Below are positions 16,500-26,503 of a DNA stretch of 64,000 nucleotides, in pieces (within the stretch, counting starts at the first letter, position 1; the number at the start of each line of letters is the position of its first letter). The translations under genes and the position numbers were made by a program. The stretch covers positions 48,673 through 112,672 of the forward strand of contig CM032661.1 in NCBI GenBank assembly GCA_019095985.1, read 5' to 3'. Source of the DNA: Streblospio benedicti. Taxonomy: Eukaryota; Annelida; Polychaeta; Spionida; Spionidae. Below the pieces are notes generated by a model. That model did no database searches. It was not told where the DNA came from and saw only the letters and a program-made list of their open reading frames with translations.

Positions 16500-16935
16500 C
16501 TCCATGGGCCTCAGCATCATGGGAGGGGGAGGGGTATGTAATGGTCTGCTACTATGGTCTATAAACACTATACCATACAGTATATAGTAAGCGTATATGT
16601 AAATATGACTGAAACCGTAGTGGTTTATAGTCTTGATCCAAGTCTTGCTCTCGCGACTTTACAATTTACACCAGGTCGTTGGCCCACTTATTGATCATCA
16701 ATTGATCATTTCTCATATGCTTGCATCGACAGCACATTCAGCGCACAATGTTAATCACTCACGCAATCACTCACTCACTCTTTCAACCCAATGACCTGTA
16801 CCTAATTGACGTGTATGTGTACAGTACAGTATGTATGACTAGTCATATATACTGTATGGTATAGTGTGTGTAGACCATAGTAGTCGACCATTATATACCC
16901 CCTTCCCCCTCCCATGATGCTGAGGCCCATGGGAG
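16500..16935. mobile_element. Inverted-repeat element enclosing a SINE
   Basis: The left arm 16500-16586 and right arm 16846-16935 are near reverse complements of about 88 bp. Both carry CCCATGGGCCTCAGCATCAT outermost and TATACCATACAGTATATA innermost. Their sequence matches the conserved end of the dispersed repeats at 18640-18695 and 25850-25900, so this is a terminal-inverted-repeat family. The space between the arms is filled mainly by a reversed SINE family A copy. Confidence 0.7.
16611..16830 (-). mobile_element. SINE family A copy, reversed, inside an inverted-repeat element
   Basis: On the minus strand it reads the same body as 21781-22073: ACCTGTACCTAATT-like start, GGTCATTGGGTTGAAAGAGT-like region, TGATCAATTGATGATCAATA, CTGGTGTAAATTG, GAGAGCAAGAC and a TATAAACCAC end. 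The tRNA-like head is not recognisable here. Confidence 0.55.
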
Positions 16936-18344
16936 GCTATAATGGATGCGATGCCGAACCCCGGGTGCCGCACATGTTTGCTTTCAATTTACCACCGCTG
17001 TTTTATAAGTTGCTTTAATGTAGATAAAGCTGATGTTCGATGTCAGCGGTGTTAAGGTGTGAGATGGGAGTTTGAATTTCCCGTTTGCATTGAGCTTTTT
17101 TCAATTGTATATATATATACGGCATGAGTGCCTAATTTTAGTCGGTGCTGGAGTGCATAGAAAAAGGGGTGCGCCTTTTTTCTCTTCTTTCCCTTTTTTC
17201 TTTTTTTTTTTTTTTTTTTTGATGGGAAAGTGAAACCTAAACATACTGACATTATATACGCAATGCAAAAAGAAATCCAGACCTTTCTCCCGATTAGATT
17301 TTTATTAGTAGTTTGTGGTATTTTATGTTGTAGTCAGCAAAATCTCTATATAATTACACTGTGCGATGTTGTGTGATGATTTAATACCAAAAATGCTTGG
17401 ATACAGATAGGGAATCATATTATTATTCTTTTCCTATTTGGTGTAAGATGTATTAATCCAACTGTATGAATTTTTGTTCATAATGTTTACCACAAATTAA
17501 CTTTCAGACTTGAGTTCAATGACGGTCATTAACCTTAGGCTTTTGTTTTCACTTCGCAGTAGTTACAACGAGAAGAAATAATTGTGTTTGTCATGGCATT
17601 ACACACAGAGGGTATGTAGCTCAAAGCTAACCTTCTTGTTGGAAATGTGTAACATTAACGGGATCCATGTGGTTGTGTGTTGATATCATCCATAAAATTG
17701 ACTGCACTCAACGTGTATGATTATGGGTCATATTGTATGTAGCTGAATGAAAACTATGCTGGTGGAATTGTATATGTGCATAGTCACATTATACCAAAGT
17801 CAAATATCAAAGCCATAAGATTTCTTTTCATAATGAGATGAATTGGCACAATTGCACAACCTCGTGTGAACCATGAGAGAACGCAATAATTATGAATTAC
17901 ATTATAGAACAATTTGAAGATCATGGTAATGATACAACTTCCATATATAGAGTATTGTGGCAACCAAATGGCTATTTGGTTGGGGCGGGGGACAAAGAAA
18001 GGGGCATGTGGGATTTCAAGAAAGTGTCATGTAGAAAAGAGCCTGATAATGTGTTGGATGGCTGTATTTTTACAAAGTGATGCAAGCCAACTACTAAATT
18101 GGGGTTTTAATACGTCTGCAATATTTACAGAGCTGCATCCATGAACATAACTGTCCCCTCTACTCGTTATCCCGTTTGCTGCGTCGTTTCGGCTGGACTG
18201 AAAGCTTTGAGTTTAATTCGCCTATAAGTAATATGTCTTTGGACAAGCTACAGTGTTTACGGATGAACTTATTTTGTTCTAACTTTACACCATATCACAG
18301 CAATAAAACAAATAAGATTGAATCAAATAAAAAAAATGATCCAC
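16936..18344. other. No gene recognised; simple repeats only
   Basis: Contains a short TA run near 17108, a poly-T of about 20 near 17201 and a perfect 9-bp-arm hairpin CAACCAAAT-GGCT-ATTTGGTTG near 17961. A G-rich patch with TGTGGGATTTC near 18010 may be a reversed scrap of the AAATCCCAC repeat. The open frames at 17892-18144 are short and match nothing I know. Confidence 0.5.
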
Positions 18345-19065
18345 AATGCAAACCAATCTTAATATAGCCGATTTAAAAACAACTTCCTGGTTAAGCTACT
18401 ACAACTATACTACAAAATGTAACTATTGAATATTGGTGGAAATATATAAATTGTAAATGCATAGGACTGTGTCACCTTATTTCAATATTGTGAAGTGATG
18501 GAGTATATACATATACCAGTTGTATACTGGAGCATAAATCAAGCCTAAAACAGATGCTCTGGCTACCAATGCCTCGCTACCACGGTCGATCTGTCTATTC
18601 GATACCCTTCTAGATAGTAGCAATGTGTATGGTAAAGTGTTTTTAAACCAAGGTAGTATACATAAAACACACCCCTCCCATGATGCTGGGGCCCATGTTT
18701 TAAATGACAAGTGACCATCATCTGTGTCCAATTTCGGCACTTAACCAATTGGGTCAATGTTTGCCATGTTGTGCACAAGTTTCAAATACAGCATGAAACA
18801 TGATCTTCACATGTGACACAATGTTTATGGTAATAGTGACCATCACCCGTGTCCCACGTTGGCACGGTGCCAATTAAAGTGTCTTTCACAAAGCCATTTT
18901 AGGTCAATTTTCGACTTTTTCATCAACAGGCTTACTTCCCTTTGGGGCACAATCTTCACATTTTTATACACTGTTGAAACCATCGCCGGTGTCCTATTTT
19001 TGGTACTTTGCCAATTGAATTTTGCATTCTAGAGAGCTATTTTAAGTCAATATTTTCATTTTCCA
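18345..19065 (+). repeat. Dispersed repeat with three internal subunits
   Basis: 18345-18700 matches 25555-25905 along its length: GAATATTGGTGGAAATAT, GCATAGGACTGTGTCA, AATGTGAAGTGAT, then CCCATGATGCTGGGGCCCAT. After that come three diverged subunits of about 135 bp, starting near 18706, 18837 and 18976. Each has ACCATC, GTGTCC, a TTGGCAC-like phrase and CCAATT. No coding capacity is evident. Confidence 0.65.
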
Positions 19066-19320
19066 CAATAGTTTCAATACCGTGTCTTTAATCCAAATTA
19101 CGTTATTGAGAAATTAAGTCACTTAGACTTTTAAATAGTGTAGAAAGAATTTTTTAAATGTAAACTTTTATCAAAATTTTAAAATTCATTTAAATAAGGC
19201 AGATGTTTTTTATCAAGTTAAAAATTGAAAATACTAAAATCCAGAATGATTGATGATTTTTAGGTAGGTAATGTTTGTAAGAGGGAAAAAAGCAAGATTT
19301 TCTGATTGGATGGTATTATT

Positions 19321-19326
19321 TTTATT
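19321..19326 (-). terminator. Polyadenylation signal for the RPFTELDFA gene
   Basis: AATAAA on the minus strand, 207 bases after the stop of the 172-residue reading frame. Position and orientation fit; cleavage is not shown. Confidence 0.4.
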
Positions 19327-19532
19327 CCAGCAATATGTACTTTAAAGACATATAATACATATCTGTTATAGACATGTTAAACGAGCTAGAATAAAACAAT
19401 AGAGTAATTAAAGTTAATAAGAGTTACAACCAAAAAATAATAAATACTCGTATATAAACATGTGATCCAATGAATACAATAAAAGCTAGAGTCCCAAAAT
19501 GTTTGTTGCAACTGTTCAAAACTGAAAGGTGG

Positions 19533-20051
19533 TTAAATGCTTCTTCTCACAACAAACTTCCTCTTACGAGGTACAACGCAGTCTGTGTCACATGGAATAA
19601 GAGTTGTGTTCCTCTTGATAGCGAATCTCCTTTTTCTTGACATATCAGTGGAACGTGAAGAACTAGAAGTATTGGCGTCCCTACTCTCTTGTTCAGATTT
19701 CGGGAAATACTCCTTAAAAACGCCATTTGGGTTCGCAAAATCCAATTCGGTGAATGGACGGGATTTGAAGACGAGTCTTGGTTCTTCTGTTATCTCTGAC
19801 AAATCAGAATCTTCCACTGGTTGTACAGCAGTCACGTTGCTATATGTTTCCATAGATTCTCTTTCTGATTTCTGGAAGAAATCCTTGTACACGCCATCAC
19901 GACTAGCAAAATCTAACTCGGTAAATGGGCGGAATCTGAAGAAATTCTTGTAGTAGCCATCGTGGCTTGCAAAGTCGAGTTCTGTAAAAGGTCGTGGTTT
20001 GACTGCAGTTACAGTTCTACTCGAGTGTGAAGAATTGAGATTGCTAATCAT
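19533..20051 (-). CDS. Unrecognised RPFTELDFA-repeat protein
   Basis: A 172-residue frame with clear internal repeats. Unit 1 is RPFTELDFASHDGYYKNFF (residues 20-38), unit 2 RPFTELDFASRDGVYKDFF (41-59) and unit 3 RPFTELDFANPNGVFKEYF (98-116). Units 2 and 3 are each followed by a KSE-ES phrase. The phrase TAV(K/Q)P occurs at residues 15-19 and 74-78. The C-terminus carries a second repeat: SRKRRFAIKRN (138-148) and PRKRKFVVRRS (161-171), both strongly basic and possibly nuclear-localising. There is no signal peptide or membrane segment. The repeats stay in frame and conservative (Y/F, D/E, K/R) even though the DNA differs, which argues for past selection. A diverged paralogue lies upstream. 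The ATG chosen (20051) is shared by both copies. I know of no family with this motif, so function is unknown; a peptide-motif scaffold or nuclear binding protein is only a guess. Confidence 0.65.
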   Translation of the reverse strand: MISNLNSSHSSRTVTAVKPRPFTELDFASHDGYYKNFFRFRPFTELDFASRDGVYKDFFQKSERESMETYSNVTAVQPVEDSDLSEITEEPRLVFKSRPFTELDFANPNGVFKEYFPKSEQESRDANTSSSSRSTDMSRKRRFAIKRNTTLIPCDTDCVVPRKRKFVVRRSI

Positions 20052-20059
20052 CGTAAATT

Positions 20060-20182
20060 ATTTAGAAAATTGCAAAAATAAAACAAGGCTTGCTTGATAT
20101 ATGTGATTAGCACATTGGTTACCACGTCGCACGTAAGCGTGCGTTGCTTGGCTACGTTGTACGCAGAACGTATTGAGACTTA
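20060..20182 (-). other. 5' flank of RPFTELDFA gene with possible donor
   Basis: Minus-strand AACGTAAGTC (a consensus donor) lies about 125 bases before the ATG and is also present upstream of the paralogue (AATGTAAGTC). Here about 100 bases separate it from the ATG region that are absent from the paralogue. It could mark a non-coding 5' exon whose acceptor is the ATTAG just inside the start codon region. If so, translation would have to start differently. Unproven. Confidence 0.2.
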
Positions 20183-20419
20183 CGTTGTTAGTCTCGATCA
20201 ACCACTTCAGAGCCTGGGTTGAACGAAGGACCACTCTGGGCAACAGGGCCTGTACTGGGTGTGATTTTGATAGCTTACTACTGAGCCTAGATCATCCAGT
20301 ACCGATGTAGTTCTAGGTAGTGTTGACATAATAGACACATTAAAAGAGCCTGAAGATAAAACTATAGAAACTGGTAGATGTTTTGCTGCTAGAACTCAAC
20401 ATACTACTACACGCACATA

Positions 20420-20579
20420 CAGTAGAACCCCCCTAATTAGTACCACCCCTGAGACTAACCTCAAATGGTCTCAATGTGCAGGTGTTCTCTGTATAGAGAT
20501 TGGTATTGGAACTGCAAAGATGGTCGTATTATACAGGTGGTCAATTTATAGAAGTGGTCCTAGTGGATTGGTTTTACTA
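20420..20579. mobile_element. pogo/Tigger-like MITE
   Basis: The ends are CAGTAGAACCCCCCTAATTA on the left and, reversed, AGTAAAACCAATCCACTA on the right, with flanking TA dinucleotides. The body has the family phrase GGTCTCAAT and TTATAGAAGTGGTCC. This end sequence and TA target are typical of pogo-group MITEs. It sits between the RPFTELDFA gene and its paralogue. Confidence 0.7.
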
Positions 20580-20628
20580 TACATGTCTACGCGTATTACA
20601 CGTTTTACTGCATTCTATAATGTTTTGT

Positions 20629-21016
20629 GTATGACTTAATAATATTTAATCCTTGGGTTCGCACTGTCCAACTTGGTGAATGGACGGGACTTGAAGACGA
20701 GTCTTGGTTCTCTCGTTATCTCTCACGAATCAGAATCTTTAACTGGTTGTACAGCAGCCACATTGCTAACTGTTTCCATAAATTCTCTTTCAGATTTCTG
20801 AAAGAAATCCTTGTACACGCCATCACGAATTGCAAAGTCTAACTCAGTGAAGGGGCGGAATCTACGACTTACGAAGTCTAACTTAGCGAAGGGGCAGAAT
20901 CTGAAGAAATTCTTGTAATAGCCATCGTGGCTTGCAAAGTCGAGCTCTGTAAAAGGTCGTGATTTGACTGCAGTTACAGTTCGGCTCGATTGTAAAGAAT
21001 TAAGATTGCTAATCAT
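20629..21016 (-). pseudogene. Truncated, rearranged paralogue of the RPFTELDFA gene
   Basis: The minus-strand frame starts MISNLNSLQSSRTVTAVKSR, closely matching the neighbour. It keeps repeat unit 1 (RPFTELDFASHDGYYKNFF), has an extra degraded unit (CPFAKLDFVSR), then a unit RPFTELDFAIRDGVYKDFF. It meets a stop after 97 residues (…VKDSDS, stop at 20725-20723). Homology continues in the same frame past that TGA (EITREPRLVFKS, RPFTKLDSANP) and then ends. The third unit is therefore cut short and the basic C-terminus is missing. The start codons of the two copies are 965 bp apart, which suggests tandem duplication. It could still encode a short protein, but decay is likelier. Confidence 0.65.
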
Positions 21017-21059
21017 CGTGAATTATTTAGAGCGTATTGAGACTTACATTGTTGGGAAA

Positions 21060-21780
21060 CTTGCAGTAACCTGCTCAGATCGGTTTTCACCGGATAATGG
21101 ATTGTTCCTTCAACAGTCTCAACAGATGATATGAGAACAACTTTTTTCCCACTTCTGGACAGTGGGATAGAATAATTTGTTTACATTATGAATTCCATAA
21201 TTCTGTACTTAGACTTCATGAGTATGTGGGCAACAATCAGGGAATTGAGAACAAGACGATTTTTTTCCACGCTCCGTGCAGGCATCACACATAATTACAT
21301 CCAAAACTTTCTTTTTTTATTTTAGCATTACTTGCAAACAAATAGCAAAAAAAACTAAACTATAAAACCAACTATCTTTGATACAGGTTTATTATCTCAA
21401 CAATACTGATATGTGATACAAATGATGAAATAAGTAATGAAAAAAGTGTTTATATTTTCATGTAGTCATTTATCAAATTCAATATTATGAAGTTATATGT
21501 TGTATTCACTCTGGAATGAAGGGGTATGTGGGGAGGCGGATTTCAATGAACAAACAAAATGTGAGGGAGGTTAAATTTTGAGTGCACAACTTCCGGGGGG
21601 GGGGGGCGTAAAATTTCAGTGTAAGCTAATGACACAAATCCGACCGTCCCCCTTCCACTTTATAAATGATGACAGCTCCCTAATGTATTAATGCATCAAA
21701 CTTTGTGGATCATGGTGTATTACTAACAGAAAATATTTGTCAGTTATCAGCGAATGTCCTGAAAAGGGTATATTTTGTGT
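21060..21780. other. No gene recognised
   Basis: AT-rich sequence with a G run at 21596-21607 that may be a MITE remnant. Nothing else stands out. Confidence 0.5.
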
Positions 21781-22073
21781 GCTTCAGTGGCCGAGTGGAT
21801 AGGGTGTTGGACTCCTGGGCAGAAGGTCATGGGTTCAAAACGCATTTGTAAATAGTTGCAAACTGGTACCTACACCTTATGTTAGGTACAGGTCGTTGGG
21901 TTGAAAAGAGTGTATGTGTGCCTGTATGAGTGACTAGCATTGCGCGACCGATGCAAATATATGAGAAATGATCAATTGCTGATCATTGAGTGTGCCAATG
22001 ACCTGGTGTAAATTGGTACGTCGTGAGAGCGCATTAGAATCATGACTATAAACCACCACATTTAGATTTACAT
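21781..22073 (+). mobile_element. tRNA-derived SINE, family A, near-complete
   Basis: It begins GCTTCAGTGGCCGAGTGGAT, a Leu/Ser-tRNA-like head with a perfect box A (TGGCCGAGTGG, 21788-21798). A box B (GGTTCAAAACG) follows near 21832. The body contains GGTACAGGTCGTTGGGTTGA, TGATCAATTGCTGATCAT, CTGGTGTAAATTGG and GACTATAAACCACCA. Copies lie at 2690-2775 and 16611-16830, confirming a dispersed family. Confidence 0.8.
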
Positions 22074-22899
22074 TTTTTGTTGAAGTTTTGCCGAAGTTTA
22101 CTGAAAGAAATATGAAATTGAGTAAATTAGATTGTGATGGGTGTTTTGCAGTTTGTTTGTTTGTTTGTTTTTGTTGTGTGTGTTTTTTGCTTTTTGTTTT
22201 TTTGTTATTTTTTTTTTGTTCTTTTGTTGTTTTAATTGGGGTGGGGATGTTTTTAAAGTACATTATAGACTATTGTTTCCTGTTTTCATTGGATATTGTT
22301 TGAATATTGTATCGAACTTTCACCCAACAACAATAATGTATATGTAAATAGTATCCAGTAAAGATAGTGTGAAACGTGATGTTAATCATCTGTGGTGTCA
22401 GTGTGTGACTGCTAGTCTTATATTGCTTACAGCAACTTACATCACTGCCAGATCTTCCTACTGCACTTGGGCCTACTATACACCTGTTCTTTGTAGCCAT
22501 ATTTACTCAAATCATACTACGTTTTCTTCGTTTTGGTACCTGTTTAATTTGTATTAGGGGTGGTCGACTCTGAAACTACAAAAGGTACCCACTATTTATC
22601 TTCAGGTTTGAAAACTCTTTGGTATATCCGTATATTTCTAATAATTCCTCTCTATAGCAAGCACAATCCTGACTATATTGACATAGCAGAAGACAATCTT
22701 CAATTTTTTTATTTTATTTTTTTTTAATGAAAATAATTTATTACATTATATACTCAGATAATAGTTCATTACAGCAAGTACAATCAAAGATTCCTAGCTA
22801 ACAACTAGAATTTTACTATATCAAAGATCATGATGGATCTCGACCTCATAACCTTGAGTAGCAGAGAAAACGGTTCAACCATGTACATTTTTAAGAACT
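22074..22899. other. No gene recognised
   Basis: T/G-rich simple sequence (22150-22240, TTTG units) and AT-rich tracts near 22700. The short open frames reflect base composition. Confidence 0.5.
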
Positions 22900-23075
22900 C
22901 GCTACTTGCGATGATGGTATCATTCTGGCCTCACAATCATGGGAATTGTGAGTTCGAGTCGCATGAGGGCAACTTGATTCAGTAAAAATGGATGATGGTC
23001 TTCGGCTATGTCAATACAGTTGTACGAAGGTTCTTTCTATAGAGAACTGAGAGACAGGGAATTAGAATTGTAAAA
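22900..23075 (+). mobile_element. tRNA-derived SINE, family B
   Basis: The head GATGATGGTATCATTCTGGC, then CTCACAATCATGGGAATTGT and box B GAGTTCGAGTC (22950-22960), then a body with TCTTCGGCTATGTCAATACA. The same order is found at 33870-34035 and, reversed, at 33455-33660. Confidence 0.65.
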
Positions 23076-23477
23076 ACAAGCAAATTTTGGAAACACAGAT
23101 TAGATTAATCTGTAGCCTTGTTTTGTATCTATGAATGTAAAAACAAATTCAGACTTTGGGGGCATAGTTACCATATGACTAATCTATATACCCATTTACT
23201 ACGCTTGAACTTTGTGAACATTGTCGTAAATACAAGGTTGCAAAGTCTTGGAATAAAATGATGTCTGAACAAGTTCAACACAAATCATAACGGCACGTGA
23301 CTTGTGCTGAATTTTGCTGGGAGTGCTCACAACTTTGGAGTGGACAAAGTGCTGGTTTGCGTTATGCGCATGAAAAAAAAATGCTGCAGCCTTCCTTGAA
23401 ACATAAACTATTATGACTAAATTCATTATTAGAAGTGATTGTATTCGAAGCCACGTACTAGCTGTACCCGTGGGGTT
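23076..23477. other. No gene recognised
   Basis: A minus-strand open frame at 23199-23426 shows no known motif. No repeat was noticed. Confidence 0.5.
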
Positions 23478-23821
23478 TTAACCCATTAATTCCCAAAGTA
23501 TGAAATGATTTGAAAATATTGATAATAATTGTTTCATATAGTTATCAAACAGTCCTTTAACATAATTCAACATTAGATTATTTTCATTTGATATTTCAAT
23601 ATGATTTTCAAAGCGTCCTATATATAGGACTTTATAGGTATGTACGTGAGGGTACAGGTTTAGTATTATTATAATAAGTCTAAATATTTATGAGGAGCGT
23701 AGAATTCCTTTTGACGATATATTGATAATAGAATAGTTACGTAGATCACAGTGAATATATGCAGCGATAGCTCATTTCATCATGAAACAGTTTTCCTTAT
23801 ATATATACATATATATTTATT

Positions 23822-23857
<36 letters not shown>

Positions 23858-24061
23858 AAAATCCAATATATTTCAGGCTACCTTAAAATCTATACATATA
23901 TATGACTATTTTAACCCAATTTTTTGACACATATTGTTCAGTCCACCTCTTTACTCTAATAATGATCAAAACTGAAATTAATGATAACTAGCTACTTCAT
24001 AATAGTTGCAGTAAAATCAATTGCTGTCCTATATATAGGACGATAACCATGAATGGGTTAA
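23478..24061. mobile_element. piggyBac-like short element with TTAA ends
   Basis: TTAA occurs at 23478-23481 and 24058-24061. The inner ends are CCCATTAATTCCC on the left and, reversed, CCCATTCATGGTT on the right, so the element proper is about 576 bp. The 16-bp palindrome GTCCTATATATAGGAC occurs exactly twice, at 23615-23630 and 24026-24041, near either end. A poly-T of about 34 lies in the middle. There is no transposase frame. TTAA plus CCC ends points to piggyBac; the duplicated palindrome may be a subterminal protein-binding site. Confidence 0.6.
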
Positions 24062-25554
24062 AACATCACCGGGGAAAACATTTAGTACAAAACCTTGGTG
24101 CAGTGGCTTGGGTCATGTTGTTCTTTATTTCGTGGGACTGCCACAGATCTAAACCAATGTGGTTAAAAAATCTTGTCTTCCTCGCTGACCTCTCAATGAA
24201 TTTCCAGCCAATAGTATGTCACCAAAACAATAACAGCGCAGACGTCTGTGCATAAATTGGCCTCATTTCACCAACGGGGGCGGTACTTTTGTAAGTCGAT
24301 CTACTTTCACGGAACCGGCGATTGTTCCTTAAATACCAATCGATATCCATTCCATCGTGCCTATTGTTACCGCCCAAACTAATAATTACCATTTTTCTGT
24401 CATGACCCTATGGTTTAAATTCATGCTATGGTTTAATGCTTGTCATTTCGACGATGTGAGTTGGTCACCTTCGAACGACCTTGAGTAATGTATTCCAAAG
24501 AGGCCTGATTCCCGCAATGATTGACAGCACGCATCGTAGAAATTCTTGTTGATTATGGCTGTTTTCCGCAGAAATAGGGTCTCACGTGCTCAAATGTAAA
24601 CAGCCTGAATTGACGCACGTATAAAACGAAATATTTGAGTTCAATATTTGTGTTGTAATTATTATTATTAGCACATGTGCGTCAACCAATGACGTGGTTA
24701 TTTTTATGCAAGAATTTTTTTTACGTCTAATGTGTTATGGTTGGATATATTATTTTCTAGAATAATCTATATTATATTCAATCCTCATGAAGGGAGATAT
24801 CCTACAACTACCGATATTTAAGTTTAAATTGATTTTTCACTATCAAGCAACTGAACTGCAACATTGTAACCACAAATTGCGATGACACCAAGTAGGTTAC
24901 TTGAGCACATAACCTTTCAAAACAGGACGACTTTTCATTCACGTTGCTTTACATTATCAATCACTGTGATAACTCTCAATATGAGATAACTCGAATTATT
25001 CAGTCCCTACCTTCAATCTCGAATTAAACAGGTCCAAGTGTATTCCTGAAACTGTACGTGAAGGCGTTTTCAGCTTTTTTGTGTTTAATGACACCAGTGG
25101 CAGATCCAGAATTCCTCGGGTGGTGTTGGGCTGCAGGTTGAATTCAATAAAATGGAGTGAAAAGCATACGCGTGCGCCACGAAAAATCAGTGGGTCCAAG
25201 ATGAACAAAATCAGAAATATTTATTCTGGAGAGGATGTGGTGGGCATGGATCCTCTGCTTCGATCCCAAGGTAGCCGTAGATATGTATTCACAAAGATTT
25301 TTTTTTCTTAACAATATTGCTCACTGTCATATTTTAGAATACTCATAGAAGGATTCACCGTAAATTCGTCTTTACATTAATTAGGTATACATCTTATCAG
25401 TAATTTGGTGACTCTTTGTTTGCATTGTGAATAATTCTTTATTTGATTTTTTTTAATACTGTGTTATGATATACCAAACAATAATAGTAGATGATATACA
25501 TGCCATATCAGTCACCTTCACAAATACACAAAGTCTGACATATACTCTTTATGG
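24062..25554. other. No gene recognised
   Basis: At 25089-25104 GTGGCAGATCCAGAATTC resembles one end of the GCAGATCC MITE, but no right end was found. The remainder is AT-rich, without domain-bearing frames. Confidence 0.45.
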
Positions 25555-25960
25555 TAAAGCAAATTTTACTGGCCAATCAAATCTAATCGTAATCCAGCCA
25601 GTCTAAAACAATTTCTTGATTAACTTACTGCAGAATAAAGTTGTGGAATATTGGTGGAAATATTCAAATTGGCATTGCATAGGACTGTGTCAGCTTAGTT
25701 TGATAATGTGAAGTGATAAATTACATACTAGAGTATAAATCGATCCTAAAAGGATGCCCTGACTCCCAAGTCTCTGTGCCTATCATCTACCCTTCTATGC
25801 ATTTGTATAACGATAGTAATGTGTACTGTATAGTGTTTGTAAATCATATAGTAGTATACGTTCTACACGCACCTTCCCATGATGCTGGGGCCCATGTTTC
25901 GTGGTCATGTTCAATATGATTGACGGTTGGTGTCCTATTTCAAGGCCAAGAACAGTATAC
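25555..25960 (+). repeat. Second copy of the dispersed 18345 repeat
   Basis: Shares GGAATATTGGTGGAAATATT, GCATAGGACTGTGTCAGCTT, AATGTGAAGTGATAAATTAC and CCCATGATGCTGGGGCCCAT with 18345-18700, in the same order and strand. Only a scrap of the internal subunit (GGTTGGTGTCCTATTT) follows. Confidence 0.65.
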
Positions 25961-26397
25961 GGCGCACGTCTTAACGTCAACGTCTAGACATGTTTAACGT
26001 AAGCGTTCCCCGAAATGAATTGTCTATATAGTGGGCCATAGTTCATTGAAGCATAACAATTAGGTCAACATAATTTTTACGTAATAATCTATTTTTAGAT
26101 GCTCTAAACAACCCACAATCTACTAGCCAATATTCTGGAACATTCAGGAACACTCCAACCATCTATAAATGTGTGTACGTGCAGCAGTGAACGAGAGAAA
26201 AGGTTTCGTTTGCCAGCGCGCGAGATTTCTGCTATCACGACCCAGTTTTGAGGTGAACAAGTGCCCGCAAACGTAAACAAATGCAATGCCGCTGCAGTAG
26301 ACGGCAAAGCCTCTTCACTTCGTATGCAGGTTAAGTTGACAAGATAATGCGGTGATTATATAATACTGACGCAGTCGTACGAATGTAAACACCGGAG

Positions 26398-26409
26398 TAA
26401 TATATAAAC
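26398..26409 (+). promoter_or_regulatory. TATA-like box of the PPP1R3-type gene
   Basis: TAATATATAAAC lies 75-85 bases before the main ATG. If used as a TATA box, transcription would begin near 26430, leaving a leader of about 55 bases. The preceding 440 bases show no other clear core element. Confidence 0.45.
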
Positions 26410-26410
26410 G

Positions 26411-26503
26411 ATGCAGCGGGCTACAGTGGTGACTGTTGGGTGTGATAAAAGCTGCGTCGACAGGATAGAATTGAAGTTGAACAATGGTGGATTTTCACGA
26501 TAA
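26411..26503 (+). other. Upstream ORF overlapping the PPP1R3 start
   Basis: An ATG directly after the TATA-like box opens a 30-codon frame that runs through the main ATG in another frame and stops at TAA 26501-26503. If transcripts start upstream of it, it would reduce translation of the main frame. If the TATA-like box sets the start near 26430, it is not transcribed from its ATG. Confidence 0.2.

Noticed and set aside
21781-21855. A functional tRNA-Leu or tRNA-Ser gene
   Set aside because: Boxes A and B are good, but the 3' half does not close an acceptor stem and the sequence continues into a repeated SINE body.
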